From: Blautia coccoides
GTDB lineage: Bacteria; Bacillota; Clostridia; Lachnospirales; Lachnospiraceae
Reading direction: 5' to 3'
Assembly: GCF_034355335.1 (NCBI RefSeq)
Contig: NZ_CP136422.1
Span: 4,436,501-4,500,500 of the forward strand
Length of the DNA stretch: 64,000 bases
A program made the position numbers and the translations under genes. The notes under the pieces were generated by a model that did not search any database, was not told where the DNA came from, and was given only the letters and a program-made list of their open reading frames with translations. This document shows positions 25,085 to 34,030 of this stretch, one piece after another. Position 1 is the stretch's first letter, and each line of letters opens with the position of its first letter.

Positions 25085-25735
25085 TTATCTGTCTTTTGAC
25101 ATGACCATCAGCAGATATCCCTGTCGAAATTCCACTAATGCTGTATCTTCGGCCAGCTCATTGCTGACACCGATCCCATCAAAATTTGTCATATTATAAT
25201 CTTTCAGAGGGTATTTGAACCCGGAAAGTGTGATTCCCCGCACCTCATCGCCCATAGAAAAAAAAGAGATATATTTGCCGAAAGCACACCTTTTTTTGAT
25301 CGTCCGGCTGTCCCAGAGAACAGTGACGGCATTTTGTTCATCCAGGATCCAGGCCTCTTTATGACACTTGGCAGGAACGATCAGGGACTGCAGATTTCCC
25401 ATATAGTGGTCAAGACGGCCGCCCGTTGCCCCCAGCAGGAAGATCCGGTCGCTGCCCAGCTCCATAGCCAGTTCCAGACCCATGCGGGTATCTGTGGCAT
25501 CCTTCTCCGGCTTGTATTCCCGGATGGGTATTTCCTCTTGGCTTCTGTACCACCGGATCACCTCGGGATCGATGCTGTCAAAATCGCCCAGGATATACTG
25601 GGGAACGATCTTGTTCCTGTAGCAGAATTCCAGCCCTCTGTCAACGCCAATGATGCAGTCCGGGCTTATTTTCTTTATACAGCCAAGCACAAACGCGTCT
25701 TCCATATGGCCGCCGCACAAAAGTATTGTGTCCAT
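25085..25735 (-). CDS. thiN: Thiamine pyrophosphokinase
   Basis: Makes thiamine diphosphate from thiamine and ATP. The 216-residue protein has CGGHMEDAF at the N-terminus, the metal-binding YILGDFDS, PEKDATDTRMGLELA and LLGATGGRLDHYMGNLQ, then a smaller C-terminal beta domain. It is the last gene of the long priA-rsgA-rpe run, where thiN is usual in clostridia. No TPP riboswitch is seen nearby. Confidence 0.93.
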   Translation of the reverse strand: MDTILLCGGHMEDAFVLGCIKKISPDCIIGVDRGLEFCYRNKIVPQYILGDFDSIDPEVIRWYRSQEEIPIREYKPEKDATDTRMGLELAMELGSDRIFLLGATGGRLDHYMGNLQSLIVPAKCHKEAWILDEQNAVTVLWDSRTIKKRCAFGKYISFFSMGDEVRGITLSGFKYPLKDYNMTNFDGIGVSNELAEDTALVEFRQGYLLMVMSKDR

Positions 25736-25763
25736 ATTCTATGTTCCTCTCTTCGCACAACTG

Positions 25764-26435
25764 TCACTGCCTGTTCCGGAATTCCTCTATTTTTTCCGTC
25801 AACGCCTTGGTGTTCGCCAAAATATCCCCGCCAAAGACAGCCGAACCGGCCACCAGAATATTAGCGCCTGCCTCCAGGACCTGGTCAATGGTCTTTGCGG
25901 AAATGCCTCCATCCACCTGGATATCAGCTGTAAGACCTCTGTCATTCAGCATTTTCCTCAGTCTTTGGATCTTATCCGCTGAATAGGGGATGTATTTCTG
26001 ACCGCCGAATCCGGGATTTACTGTCATAAGAAGGACCATATCCACCAATTCCAGCACTTGTTCCACTGCCACAAGAGGAGTCGCCGGGTTCAGGGCAACG
26101 CCGACTTTCATACCGGCCTCACGGATACAGTTCAGTGTCCTGTCCAGATGCGGGCATGCCTCAGCATGTACGGTAAGCATATCAGCACCAGCTTTTTTGA
26201 ACTCTTCAATATAACGCTCCGGATCCTGTACCATCAGATGCACATCAAAGAACAGACTGCTTTTTTTTCTGATAGATGCGATGACCGGCATCCCAAGGGA
26301 AATACTGGGTACAAAATTCCCGTCCATAACGTCAATATGAAGCCAGTTTACCCCGGCCTTTTCCACCTGGCTTATCTGTTCCCCCAGACACGCAAAATCT
26401 GCTGCCAGAATGGAGGGCGATAGTTCGTATCTCAT
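25764..26435 (-). CDS. rpe: Ribulose-phosphate 3-epimerase
   Basis: Interconverts ribulose-5-phosphate and xylulose-5-phosphate in the pentose phosphate pathway. The 223-residue TIM barrel begins ELSPSILAADFACLG and has WLHIDVMDGNFVPSIS, FDVHLMV, MTVNPGFGGQKYIP and IQVDGGIS with catalytic Asp/His residues. The AGGAGG lies within the end of rsgA, 8 nt before the ATG at 26435; a TTG at 26441 overlapping the rsgA stop is less well spaced. Confidence 0.95.
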   Translation of the reverse strand: MRYELSPSILAADFACLGEQISQVEKAGVNWLHIDVMDGNFVPSISLGMPVIASIRKKSSLFFDVHLMVQDPERYIEEFKKAGADMLTVHAEACPHLDRTLNCIREAGMKVGVALNPATPLVAVEQVLELVDMVLLMTVNPGFGGQKYIPYSADKIQRLRKMLNDRGLTADIQVDGGISAKTIDQVLEAGANILVAGSAVFGGDILANTKALTEKIEEFRNRQ

Positions 26436-26437
26436 CC

Positions 26438-27316
26438 TCAATACCTCCTCTTGTCTGCAAGCTCCCGGTAAAGCTCCAGATAGCTTTCATATCGTTCTTT
26501 TGGGATTTCTCCCGCCTCAAGCGCTGCTTTTACACTGCATCCAGGTTCATGGGTGTGGGTACAGCCCTGGAAACGGCAGGTTCCCTCATATTTAACAAAC
26601 TCCCTGAAATAGTGGCGCAGCTCTTCTTTATCCATATCCTCCACATAAAAAGAAGTAAATCCCGGTGTATCCAGAAGATACGTATCAGGCTCTACCTCAA
26701 TGATCTGGGAATGTCTTGTGGTATGGCGTCCTCTGCCCAGCTTTTTGCTGATTTCTCCGGTTTCCATCACCACTCCCTGCTGCAGGAGATTTGTGAGGGA
26801 AGATTTTCCCACACCGGAGGGGCCTGCCACGGTTGTGGTCCTGCCACGCAGAATTTCCTTCAGCTCATCCAGTCCCTCTTTCCGGGCAGCGCTGGTCATC
26901 AATACCCGGTAGCCGCAGGAGGTGTAAATTTCCAGCATTCTGTCTGCCTCCCCGGAATCAGCCAGGTCCTGCTTGTTAAAACAGATGACCACGGGAATTT
27001 CCTGGCGCTCCATGATAACCAAAAAGCGGTCCAGCAAAGAGAAGTTTGGTTTCGGCTCCCTGGCAGCAAATATGACCAGTGCCTGATCCACATTGGCCAC
27101 CGCCGGACGGATCAACTCATTCTTTCTAGGAAGGATATCCACTACATTTCCCAGCTTTTCCTCTTCACTCAGGACCTCAATCTCTACATTGTCCCCCACA
27201 AGGGGTTTGATCTTCTCCTTGCGGAATATTCCTTTTGCCTTACATTCATAAATTCCGGATCCTACTGCTTTTACGTAGTAGAATCCGGCAATTCCTTTGA
27301 TAATCTTTCCCTGCAT
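26438..27316 (-). CDS. rsgA: Ribosome small subunit-dependent GTPase RsgA
   Basis: A circularly permuted GTPase that helps 30S maturation. In its 292 residues: an N-terminal OB fold, the G4 motif CFNKQDLAD ahead of the P-loop GPSGVGKSSLTN, switch region GRGRHTTRHSQ, G3 DTPGFTSF, and a C-terminal zinc site with CRFQGCTHTHEPGC. It overlaps prkC by one base (TAATG). Linkage with the PASTA kinase and PP2C genes is common in Firmicutes, where RsgA can be a kinase substrate. Confidence 0.95.
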   Translation of the reverse strand: MQGKIIKGIAGFYYVKAVGSGIYECKAKGIFRKEKIKPLVGDNVEIEVLSEEEKLGNVVDILPRKNELIRPAVANVDQALVIFAAREPKPNFSLLDRFLVIMERQEIPVVICFNKQDLADSGEADRMLEIYTSCGYRVLMTSAARKEGLDELKEILRGRTTTVAGPSGVGKSSLTNLLQQGVVMETGEISKKLGRGRHTTRHSQIIEVEPDTYLLDTPGFTSFYVEDMDKEELRHYFREFVKYEGTCRFQGCTHTHEPGCSVKAALEAGEIPKERYESYLELYRELADKRRY

Positions 27317-29433
27317 TAATCTACCTTCTGGAATGTTACATCATACTGGTCAATGATCTGATAGCTGTCGCCAATCCATTCATAGAGACCTACTGTACCG
27401 GTAGTGATTCCCGGGTGTCCCGTAAGATCGCTGATAGACAGCGGAAACTCTGGATTTTCCACTTCCATGGACTGATCAGAATAGGTGTTACCCTGGTCAT
27501 CTGTCTGAACCAGCTCTATCTTGACTTTGCCGCCCTGATAGCTTGCAGGCTGTCCCAGTGCCTGGCCTTCAGCTTTCCAGGTTCCTCCTTCACCCGTAGG
27601 TGTTTCACCGGAGGCATCCTCACTTCTCACATATATGGTCACTGTAGTACCTGCATCCACTCTCGTTCCCGCAGCTACACTCTGGTCATACACTTCACCT
27701 ACGTCCACAGTCTGGTCAGAACCAGTCTGTACCACCGGCACAAGACCGGCATCAGAAAGAGCTGTCTTGGCATCTGCTTCGGCCCATCCGCGCACATCCG
27801 GGACTCTTGCTGCCGTATCGCCTTCACCGATACTGATGGTCAGCGTCACTGTGGTGCCTGACTTCACGGAGGTTCCTGCCGCCGGGTCTGTGGAAATAAC
27901 ATTTCCGATGCTCACAGAACTGCTGTTTGCCTTATTGATCTGTGTCTGCAATCCCAGCTCTTTTAAAGTTGCCTCTGCTGATGTTTGGGTTTCGTTCTCC
28001 AGGTCTGGAATCTCCACTTCCTGGGTTCCTGTACTGATATAACATACGATTTCCGTATGGGGGTCTACTTTTGTTCCCGCCTCTGTTTCCTGACGGACGA
28101 TCTTTCCGGCCTCCACTGTGTCGGAGGGTTCCTCTCCGCCTTTTTTGTAGCCCAGCTTCAGGTTGTTAAGGGCGGTACGTGCTTCATCCGGTGTACTGTT
28201 TGTCAGATCCGGAACTTCAACTTTTTCGCTGTTTTCTTTATCGGAGTTATCCGTATTTTCAACCTTTTTATCATTGTCTTTATCCTTGCCGCCAAATTTC
28301 AAACCGCCGGATGCAAACACAATAAAATATACCAGGATACAGATGATGATCGCTCCCACGATCAGTCCGCCGATGGTCATGGCCTTTTCAAGCTTTGTGC
28401 TGATCCCTTTGCCGTTGTCATCGTCATCCTCGTCATCATCCTCATCGTCGTCATAGCCGTAATCGTCGTCATCCTCATCCTCGTCATCATCGCTGTAACG
28501 GCCGGAGCCGGACGGAGTATAGGCCGCATTCTTGATCTCCTTCATCTCATCCGGTGAGATGACTACAGTCTGTGCATGATTGCTCAGAGGAGCCAGATTG
28601 ACAAAGCTTCCGTTTGGATCTATCAGGGAATGCTTCAGGTCATTGATCAGCTCAGCCAGCGTGCTGTAACGTCTGTCCGGGCTTTTCTGTGTACATTTTA
28701 AAATGATCTCCTCCAGGCTGTGGGGAAGCTCAGGCACAAATTCGGAAGGGGGGATCATTTCATCCTGCAGATGCTTGATGGCGATCGCCACAGTGGTATC
28801 CCCGTCAAAGGGAACTTTGCCTGTGACCATTTCATACATGGTGATACCCAGGGAATAAATGTCACTCTTATAATCACTGTAACCGCCGCGCACCTGCTCC
28901 GGTGAACTGTAGTGTACAGAACCCATAGCGTTGGTGCTGATGGTGTTGGAGGATGCGGCTCTGGCAATACCAAAGTCCGTCACCTTCACTTTGCCGTCTG
29001 TAGAAATAATAATATTCTGGGGCTTAATATCCCTGTGCACAATATTTCTGTTGTGAGCAGCTTCCAGTCCCATTGCCACCTGGATCGCAATACTGGTTGC
29101 CTCTTTTACGGTCAGTTTGCCTTTTTTGGAGATGTATTCTTTTAAAGTAATACCTTCCACCAGTTCCATAACAATATAATTGATCCCCTGGTCCTCTCCA
29201 ACGTCAAATACATTTACAATATTGGGATGGGCAAGTCCGGCTGCTGCCTGGGCTTCCCTCTGAAACTTTTTAATGAAGTTCGTGTCAGCGCTGAATTCCG
29301 GCTTCAGAACTTTCATGGCTACAAAACGGTTTAATTTATGATCCTTTGCCTTATAGACATCGGCCATACCGCCGGAGCCTACCCTGCCGGCAATCTCGTA
29401 CCGCTCTCCTACGATAACTCCCACATTTAACAT
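27316..29433 (-). CDS. prkC: PASTA-domain Ser/Thr protein kinase (PrkC/PknB type)
   Basis: Transmembrane kinase of 705 residues. The kinase domain (about 12-275) has GSGGMADVYKAKD, the catalytic HRDIKPQN and DFGIAR. An unstructured linker holds an Asp-rich run (about 315-340). One membrane helix (about 350-372) leads to three PASTA repeats (starting VPDLTNSTPDEA, IPDLENETQTSA and VPDVRGWAEADA) and a C-terminal domain of about 100 residues I do not recognise. PASTA repeats bind muropeptide or lipid II, so the kinase likely senses cell-wall state. It overlaps prpC by 7 nt, its expected opposing phosphatase. Confidence 0.95.
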   Translation of the reverse strand: MLNVGVIVGERYEIAGRVGSGGMADVYKAKDHKLNRFVAMKVLKPEFSADTNFIKKFQREAQAAAGLAHPNIVNVFDVGEDQGINYIVMELVEGITLKEYISKKGKLTVKEATSIAIQVAMGLEAAHNRNIVHRDIKPQNIIISTDGKVKVTDFGIARAASSNTISTNAMGSVHYSSPEQVRGGYSDYKSDIYSLGITMYEMVTGKVPFDGDTTVAIAIKHLQDEMIPPSEFVPELPHSLEEIILKCTQKSPDRRYSTLAELINDLKHSLIDPNGSFVNLAPLSNHAQTVVISPDEMKEIKNAAYTPSGSGRYSDDDEDEDDDDYGYDDDEDDDEDDDDNGKGISTKLEKAMTIGGLIVGAIIICILVYFIVFASGGLKFGGKDKDNDKKVENTDNSDKENSEKVEVPDLTNSTPDEARTALNNLKLGYKKGGEEPSDTVEAGKIVRQETEAGTKVDPHTEIVCYISTGTQEVEIPDLENETQTSAEATLKELGLQTQINKANSSSVSIGNVISTDPAAGTSVKSGTTVTLTISIGEGDTAARVPDVRGWAEADAKTALSDAGLVPVVQTGSDQTVDVGEVYDQSVAAGTRVDAGTTVTIYVRSEDASGETPTGEGGTWKAEGQALGQPASYQGGKVKIELVQTDDQGNTYSDQSMEVENPEFPLSISDLTGHPGITTGTVGLYEWIGDSYQIIDQYDVTFQKVD

Positions 29434-30173
29434 ACTTCCACCTCTTTTGTCTCTGGTTCTACCAGAACTACTGCTATATTATCTCTGCCTCCGTTGTCGT
29501 TTGCCATGGAAACAAGCCTGCGGCCCGCCTCCTCCAGCGTTTCGCTGGTCAGTATCACCTGCCTGATATCCTCATCCGGCACCATATTGGAAAGACCGTC
29601 TGAGCAAAGCAGCAAAATGTCACCCGGAGTCAGGCGAACGTCAAAGAAATCCACATCCACATCTCTTCCTGCTCCAAGTGCTCTGGTAATAATATTTTTA
29701 TCCGGGTGATTCCTTGCATCATCCCTGGATATCTCTCCCATGCGGACCATCTCCTCCACAAGAGAATGGTCTTTGGTGATCTGCGATATCTTATTTTCAT
29801 CAATCAGATACAGCCTGCTGTCTCCCACGTTGGCCACATATGCATAATGCCCTACAATGGTCACCAGCACCATAGTGGTGCCCATGCCGCTCATCGCCTC
29901 ATTGTCCGATGCTTCTCTCAGCAGCTGGGTGTTGGCAGTCTCGATCGCAGCCCGGATGATTTTCACCGGATTGCTGTTTTCATCTTCCCTGATAGTAGAG
30001 AGCAGAACCTCTACCGCATAACTGGAAGCGAAATCTCCTGCCTTGTGTCCGCCCATGCCGTCAGCAACTACAAAGAGGTTTGGCAGATTGCCCACAGGGG
30101 TCTCAGACGTGAATACAAAATCCTGATTCACTGTCCGCTTCTGTCCCACATCCGTGATAGAATATGACTTCAT
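29427..30173 (-). CDS. prpC: PP2C-family protein Ser/Thr phosphatase
   Basis: A 248-residue PPM-type phosphatase that removes phosphate from PrkC targets. Metal-binding motifs: VNQDFVF, FVVADGMGGHKAGD, GDSRLYLID, LLLCSDGLSNMV and DNIAVVLV, in the canonical order. It sits between rlmN (1-nt gap) and prkC (7-nt overlap), suggesting coupled translation of phosphatase and kinase. Confidence 0.96.
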   Translation of the reverse strand: MKSYSITDVGQKRTVNQDFVFTSETPVGNLPNLFVVADGMGGHKAGDFASSYAVEVLLSTIREDENSNPVKIIRAAIETANTQLLREASDNEAMSGMGTTMVLVTIVGHYAYVANVGDSRLYLIDENKISQITKDHSLVEEMVRMGEISRDDARNHPDKNIITRALGAGRDVDVDFFDVRLTPGDILLLCSDGLSNMVPDEDIRQVILTSETLEEAGRRLVSMANDNGGRDNIAVVLVEPETKEVEVC

Positions 30174-30174
30174 C

Positions 30175-31221
30175 CTACGAATCCTCTTTCTTATCGATAT
30201 AACTTTTTCTTAATTGCCCACAGGCCCCATCGATATCCCGGCCCATTTCTCTTCTAATAGTAACATTAATTTGGTATTTTTCAAGTTTATTTTGAAAATT
30301 CCCGATAACTTTTTTATCAGAACGCACGTAACTGCGCTCTTTTATGGGGTTTACAGGTATGAGATTCACATGACAGTTCAGGCCCTTTATAAGCTCAGCC
30401 AGACGCTTTGCATCCTCCTGGGAATCGTTCTCTCCCCCTACCAGAGCATACTCAAATGTAATGCGTCTGCCCGTCTTTTCATAGTAATTTCTGCAGGCCT
30501 CCAGAACCTGGGAAATGGTATATTTTTTAGCGATGGGCATAAGCGCTTCCCGCTTCTCCTGACTGGATGCATGGAGGGATAAAGCCAGTGTGATCTGCAG
30601 CTTTTCCTCAGCCAAGGCCTCCATCTTTGGAACGATCCCACAGGTGGAAACCGTAATATTTCTCTGGCTGATATGAAGCCCGTTATCATCGCTTATCATA
30701 TGTATGAAGCGAAGCAGAGTATCATAATTGTCCAGGGGTTCACCGGTTCCCATGACGACCACATTAGACACCCTTTCACCGCTGTTTTTCTGGATCCTGT
30801 ATATCTGTTCCAGCATCTCTGCCGGAGTCAGGTTTCTGGTCCATCCGCCTATGGTGGAGGCACAGAATCTGCACCCCATTTTACACCCTACTTGGGAGGA
30901 AATACAGACACTGTTTCCGTGCTTATACCGCATGAGCACACTCTCCACCACATTCCCGTCGTGGAGGGCAAATAGGTATTTCTGTGTGCCGTCGATCCGG
31001 GAAGTCTGTACATCCAGGGCCGTGAGCGTGGTGAGGACGCAGGACTCCTTTAATTTCTCACGGAAGGTCCTGGAAAGGTTTGTCATATCATCATAACTTT
31101 CCGCCAGCTTCACATGCATCCACTCATAGAGCTGCTTCGCCCGAAAGGGCTTTTCTCCCAGGGCTTCCACTGTCTCCTTCAGCTCTTCCAGAGACTGGGA
31201 TTTTATATCTGTTGGTTCCAT
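30175..31221 (-). CDS. rlmN: Dual-specificity RNA methyltransferase RlmN
   Basis: Radical SAM enzyme that methylates C2 of A2503 in 23S rRNA and A37 of some tRNAs. The 348-residue protein has the cluster motif CKMGCRFCAS, MGTGEPLDN, ISTCGIVP-like TVSTCGIVPKM and LALSLHA, and a C-terminal Cys in DIDGACGQL used in the ping-pong mechanism. It follows rsmB with a 1-nt gap. Confidence 0.95.
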   Translation of the reverse strand: MEPTDIKSQSLEELKETVEALGEKPFRAKQLYEWMHVKLAESYDDMTNLSRTFREKLKESCVLTTLTALDVQTSRIDGTQKYLFALHDGNVVESVLMRYKHGNSVCISSQVGCKMGCRFCASTIGGWTRNLTPAEMLEQIYRIQKNSGERVSNVVVMGTGEPLDNYDTLLRFIHMISDDNGLHISQRNITVSTCGIVPKMEALAEEKLQITLALSLHASSQEKREALMPIAKKYTISQVLEACRNYYEKTGRRITFEYALVGGENDSQEDAKRLAELIKGLNCHVNLIPVNPIKERSYVRSDKKVIGNFQNKLEKYQINVTIRREMGRDIDGACGQLRKSYIDKKEDS

Positions 31222-31222
31222 T

Positions 31223-32575
31223 TTACTCTATCCTTCTAAGCCTTGCCAGAAAGAATCCATCGCACTTATGGACCCCGGGCAGAAGCTGTAAATATCCTTG
31301 TTTTGTAGTTTCACTTCTCAGCTCTTCACAGAGAAAATCATCTATGCTCTCCAGCTTATATGGATATTCCCTGGTAAACCAGAGTACATTTTCCAGGTTC
31401 TCCTCTCTGCACACCGTGCATGTGCTGTACAGAAGTACACCGCCGGGTTTCACATAGCAGGCTGCCTGCTCCAGGATCTTTCGCTGAAGCTCCACCAGTT
31501 CCTCCTGTTTTCCCGGTGTGATCTTATACTTGATATCCGTCTTTTTCCCCATGGCGCCAAGTCCGGAACAGGGCACATCCGCCAAGACAAGGTCTGCTTT
31601 TTCCACAGACTCATGGTCAAATACTGTGGCGTCATGAACCGATACACTGATGTTTGCCATACCCATACGTTCCACATTTTCACGGATGAGATCCGCTTTC
31701 TTCTCGCTTACATCTCTGGAATCCACCAGTCCTGTTCCCTGCATTTTGTCCGCCACACAGATGGTTTTTCCTCCCGGGGCCGCGCACAGATCAATGACAT
31801 AGCTGCCCTTTTGAGGACTGGCTGCCTCCCCTGCAAGCATGGAACTCACATCCTGCACCTGTATATTTCCCATGCGAAATGCTGTGAGTGCGGGGAGATA
31901 ATCATAACCGCTCAGATAATAGGCATTTTCCACATAGGGGGCTTTCTCCACTTTTACGCCCTCCATTTTCAGGCTCTGTATCACCTGCTCCCTGTCCGTG
32001 AGATATTCTTTTATACGAACCGTCACAGGCCGCTGTTCCATGGAAGCCTGCAGCATTTTCTCTGTATTTTCAAACCCAAACTGGTCTATAAACTGTACCA
32101 CCAGCCACACAGGCATGGAGTATGTGACGGAGAGGTACTCCACTTTATGCTCTTTGGCGGGGAAAGGTATTTTTTTATAATCTCTTGCGATTCCCCTCAG
32201 AACACCGTTTACAAAACCTGTCAGATTGTAAAATCCTTTTTTTCTGGCCAGTTTGACTGCCTCGTTGCAGACCGCACTGTCAGGAACGTTGTCCATATAG
32301 AGCAACTGGTAGACACTGCTTCTTAAAAGCTCCCGGATCAGGGGCTTCATCTTCTCCACCTTCACCTTAGAGAAGTAATTGATGATATAATCGATTCGTA
32401 TCTGGTTCTCCTGAGTTCCTTCACACACTCTTGTGATAAATGCCCGCTCTGTTTTCTCCAGATACTGATATTTTTCCAATGTACTGCGGATGGCAATGTG
32501 ACTGTACTGCCCCTCTTTATTTATCTCCAATAGTATTCCTAATATTAACTCCCTTATATTCACTCTGCCTGTCAT
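31223..32575 (-). CDS. rsmB: 16S rRNA (cytosine-967-C5)-methyltransferase
   Basis: A 450-residue RsmB with an N-terminal NusB-like RNA-binding domain (about 1-145) and a C-terminal SAM methyltransferase. Motifs: DLCAAPGGKTICVADKM, VLADVPCSGLGAMGKK (acceptor Cys) and LLYSTCTVCREENLENV (nucleophile Cys). It lies 12 nt after fmt in the usual clostridial order def-fmt-rsmB-rlmN. Confidence 0.94.
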   Translation of the reverse strand: MTGRVNIRELILGILLEINKEGQYSHIAIRSTLEKYQYLEKTERAFITRVCEGTQENQIRIDYIINYFSKVKVEKMKPLIRELLRSSVYQLLYMDNVPDSAVCNEAVKLARKKGFYNLTGFVNGVLRGIARDYKKIPFPAKEHKVEYLSVTYSMPVWLVVQFIDQFGFENTEKMLQASMEQRPVTVRIKEYLTDREQVIQSLKMEGVKVEKAPYVENAYYLSGYDYLPALTAFRMGNIQVQDVSSMLAGEAASPQKGSYVIDLCAAPGGKTICVADKMQGTGLVDSRDVSEKKADLIRENVERMGMANISVSVHDATVFDHESVEKADLVLADVPCSGLGAMGKKTDIKYKITPGKQEELVELQRKILEQAACYVKPGGVLLYSTCTVCREENLENVLWFTREYPYKLESIDDFLCEELRSETTKQGYLQLLPGVHKCDGFFLARLRRIE

Positions 32576-32587
32576 TTGTTTTCCTCT

Positions 32588-33523
32588 TTACTCCCCGAGT
32601 ATCCATCCTTTATCTACTGTATATCCCCGCAGAAAAGCCGCGGTGTCCATTCTTTTCTTTCCTTCTAGCTGCAGCTCCCGGATCAGCAGAAGGCCTTCAC
32701 CTGTCTTAACCAGGATCCCTTCTTTTCTGATTTCCACAATTTCTCCCGGAACCGCCTCTCTCTCTTCATAAACCACAGAAGCTGTCCACAGCTTCAGGCT
32801 TTTGCCCTTCATGAAAGTGTACGCGCTGGGCCATGGGTTCAAGCCGCGGATGAGCTGTTCAATCTCTTTTGCCGGGCGCTCCCAGTTGATCTTCCCCATC
32901 TTCTTATCGATCATGGCTGCATAATCCGTAGTGCTCAGTTCCGGCTGCTTTTCAAACACAGCAGTGCCGTTTTCCAGTTTTTCCAGTACCTCTGCGCAGA
33001 GCTTTGCCCCTGCTGCGCTCAGCTTGTCAAACAGGCTGCCTCCCGTCTCATTTTCATCCAGGGGAACCACCACTTTATCGATCATATCACCGGTGTCCAG
33101 CCCCTCATTCATACGCATGATAGTGACACCTGACTCTTTATCCCCGTTGATGACAGCCCACTGGATCGGCGCCGCTCCCCGGTAAGCCGGAAGAAGAGAT
33201 GCGTGCACATTGATGCATCCATATCTGGGCATTTCCAGAATTTCCTTTGAGATGATCTGGCCAAAAGCAGCCACCACGATCACATCAGGTCCTATCTTCC
33301 GCAGTGTCTCCACAAATTCCGGCTCCCGCACTTTTTTCGGCTGCAGCACCGGGATCATGCGGGCAAGGGCTGCCTCCTTTACCGGAGTGGGCATCAGAGT
33401 CTTTCCTCTGCCCTTTGGCTTATCAGGCTGGGTCACCACAGCTACCACCTCATGACCGGCTTCCAGCAGGGCCTCCAGCGTACCCACGGCAAAATCCGGG
33501 GTTCCCATAAAGACTACTCTCAT
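32588..33523 (-). CDS. fmt: Methionyl-tRNA formyltransferase
   Basis: Formylates initiator Met-tRNA. The 311-residue protein begins VVFMGTPDFAVGTLEALL and has KPKGRGKTLMPTPVKE, INVHASLLPAYRGAAPIQWA with the catalytic Asn/His, and TGDMIDK; the C-terminal OB-like domain follows. Its ATG overlaps the def stop by 4 nt, pairing formylation and deformylation. Confidence 0.96.
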   Translation of the reverse strand: MRVVFMGTPDFAVGTLEALLEAGHEVVAVVTQPDKPKGRGKTLMPTPVKEAALARMIPVLQPKKVREPEFVETLRKIGPDVIVVAAFGQIISKEILEMPRYGCINVHASLLPAYRGAAPIQWAVINGDKESGVTIMRMNEGLDTGDMIDKVVVPLDENETGGSLFDKLSAAGAKLCAEVLEKLENGTAVFEKQPELSTTDYAAMIDKKMGKINWERPAKEIEQLIRGLNPWPSAYTFMKGKSLKLWTASVVYEEREAVPGEIVEIRKEGILVKTGEGLLLIRELQLEGKKRMDTAAFLRGYTVDKGWILGE

Positions 33524-33999
33524 TCTTCGTCCTCCTCATAGCTGTTCCTGCGAAGCTCGCCTTCCACCAGTTCCGTATACATTTTGCCCTGAAGGTGGTC
33601 TGTCTCATGACAGATAGCTCTTGCCAGCAGTTCGGTCCCCTCCAGTTCGTATTCTTCCATATTTTCATTAAAGGCTCTTACCTTCACATAATTAGGGCGC
33701 GTCACAGTTCCTGACATCCCCGGAATGCTCAGACAGCCCTCGTCTCCTGTCTGGGAGCCGGAGGTCTCAACAATCTCAGGGTTGATCAGCACGTGAGGGT
33801 CCTCCCCTGTGGTATCGATCACCACGATCTGCTTCAGCACGCCGACCTGAGGCGCTGCCAGTCCCACTCCATAGGCATCATACATAGTGTCAAACATATC
33901 CTCTATCAGTTCCTTCAGCTTCGGCGTCACAGCCTCCACTTTTCTGCATTTCTTTGTCAGTATACTGTCTCCCTGTGTTCTGATGTTTCTCAATGCCAT
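33520..33999 (-). CDS. def: Peptide deformylase
   Basis: Metalloenzyme removing the N-formyl group from new proteins. All three motifs are present in 159 residues: GVGLAAPQVG, EGCLSIPG (metal-binding Cys) and ICHETDHLQGKMY. The last is HETDH where HEXDH is the family pattern. It is transcribed from priA and coupled to fmt. Confidence 0.96.
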   Translation of the reverse strand: MALRNIRTQGDSILTKKCRKVEAVTPKLKELIEDMFDTMYDAYGVGLAAPQVGVLKQIVVIDTTGEDPHVLINPEIVETSGSQTGDEGCLSIPGMSGTVTRPNYVKVRAFNENMEEYELEGTELLARAICHETDHLQGKMYTELVEGELRRNSYEEDEE

Positions 34000-34030
34000 A
34001 TCTCTTTTTTCTCCTTTTCATTTTTACTGA

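Noticed and set aside
28163..28456. Plus-strand frame ending in a run of Ser
   Set aside because: It is the antisense of the Asp-rich linker of the PASTA kinase.
31298..32326. 342-codon plus-strand frame opposite rsmB
   Set aside because: Shadow of rsmB; no ribosome site and no family resemblance.
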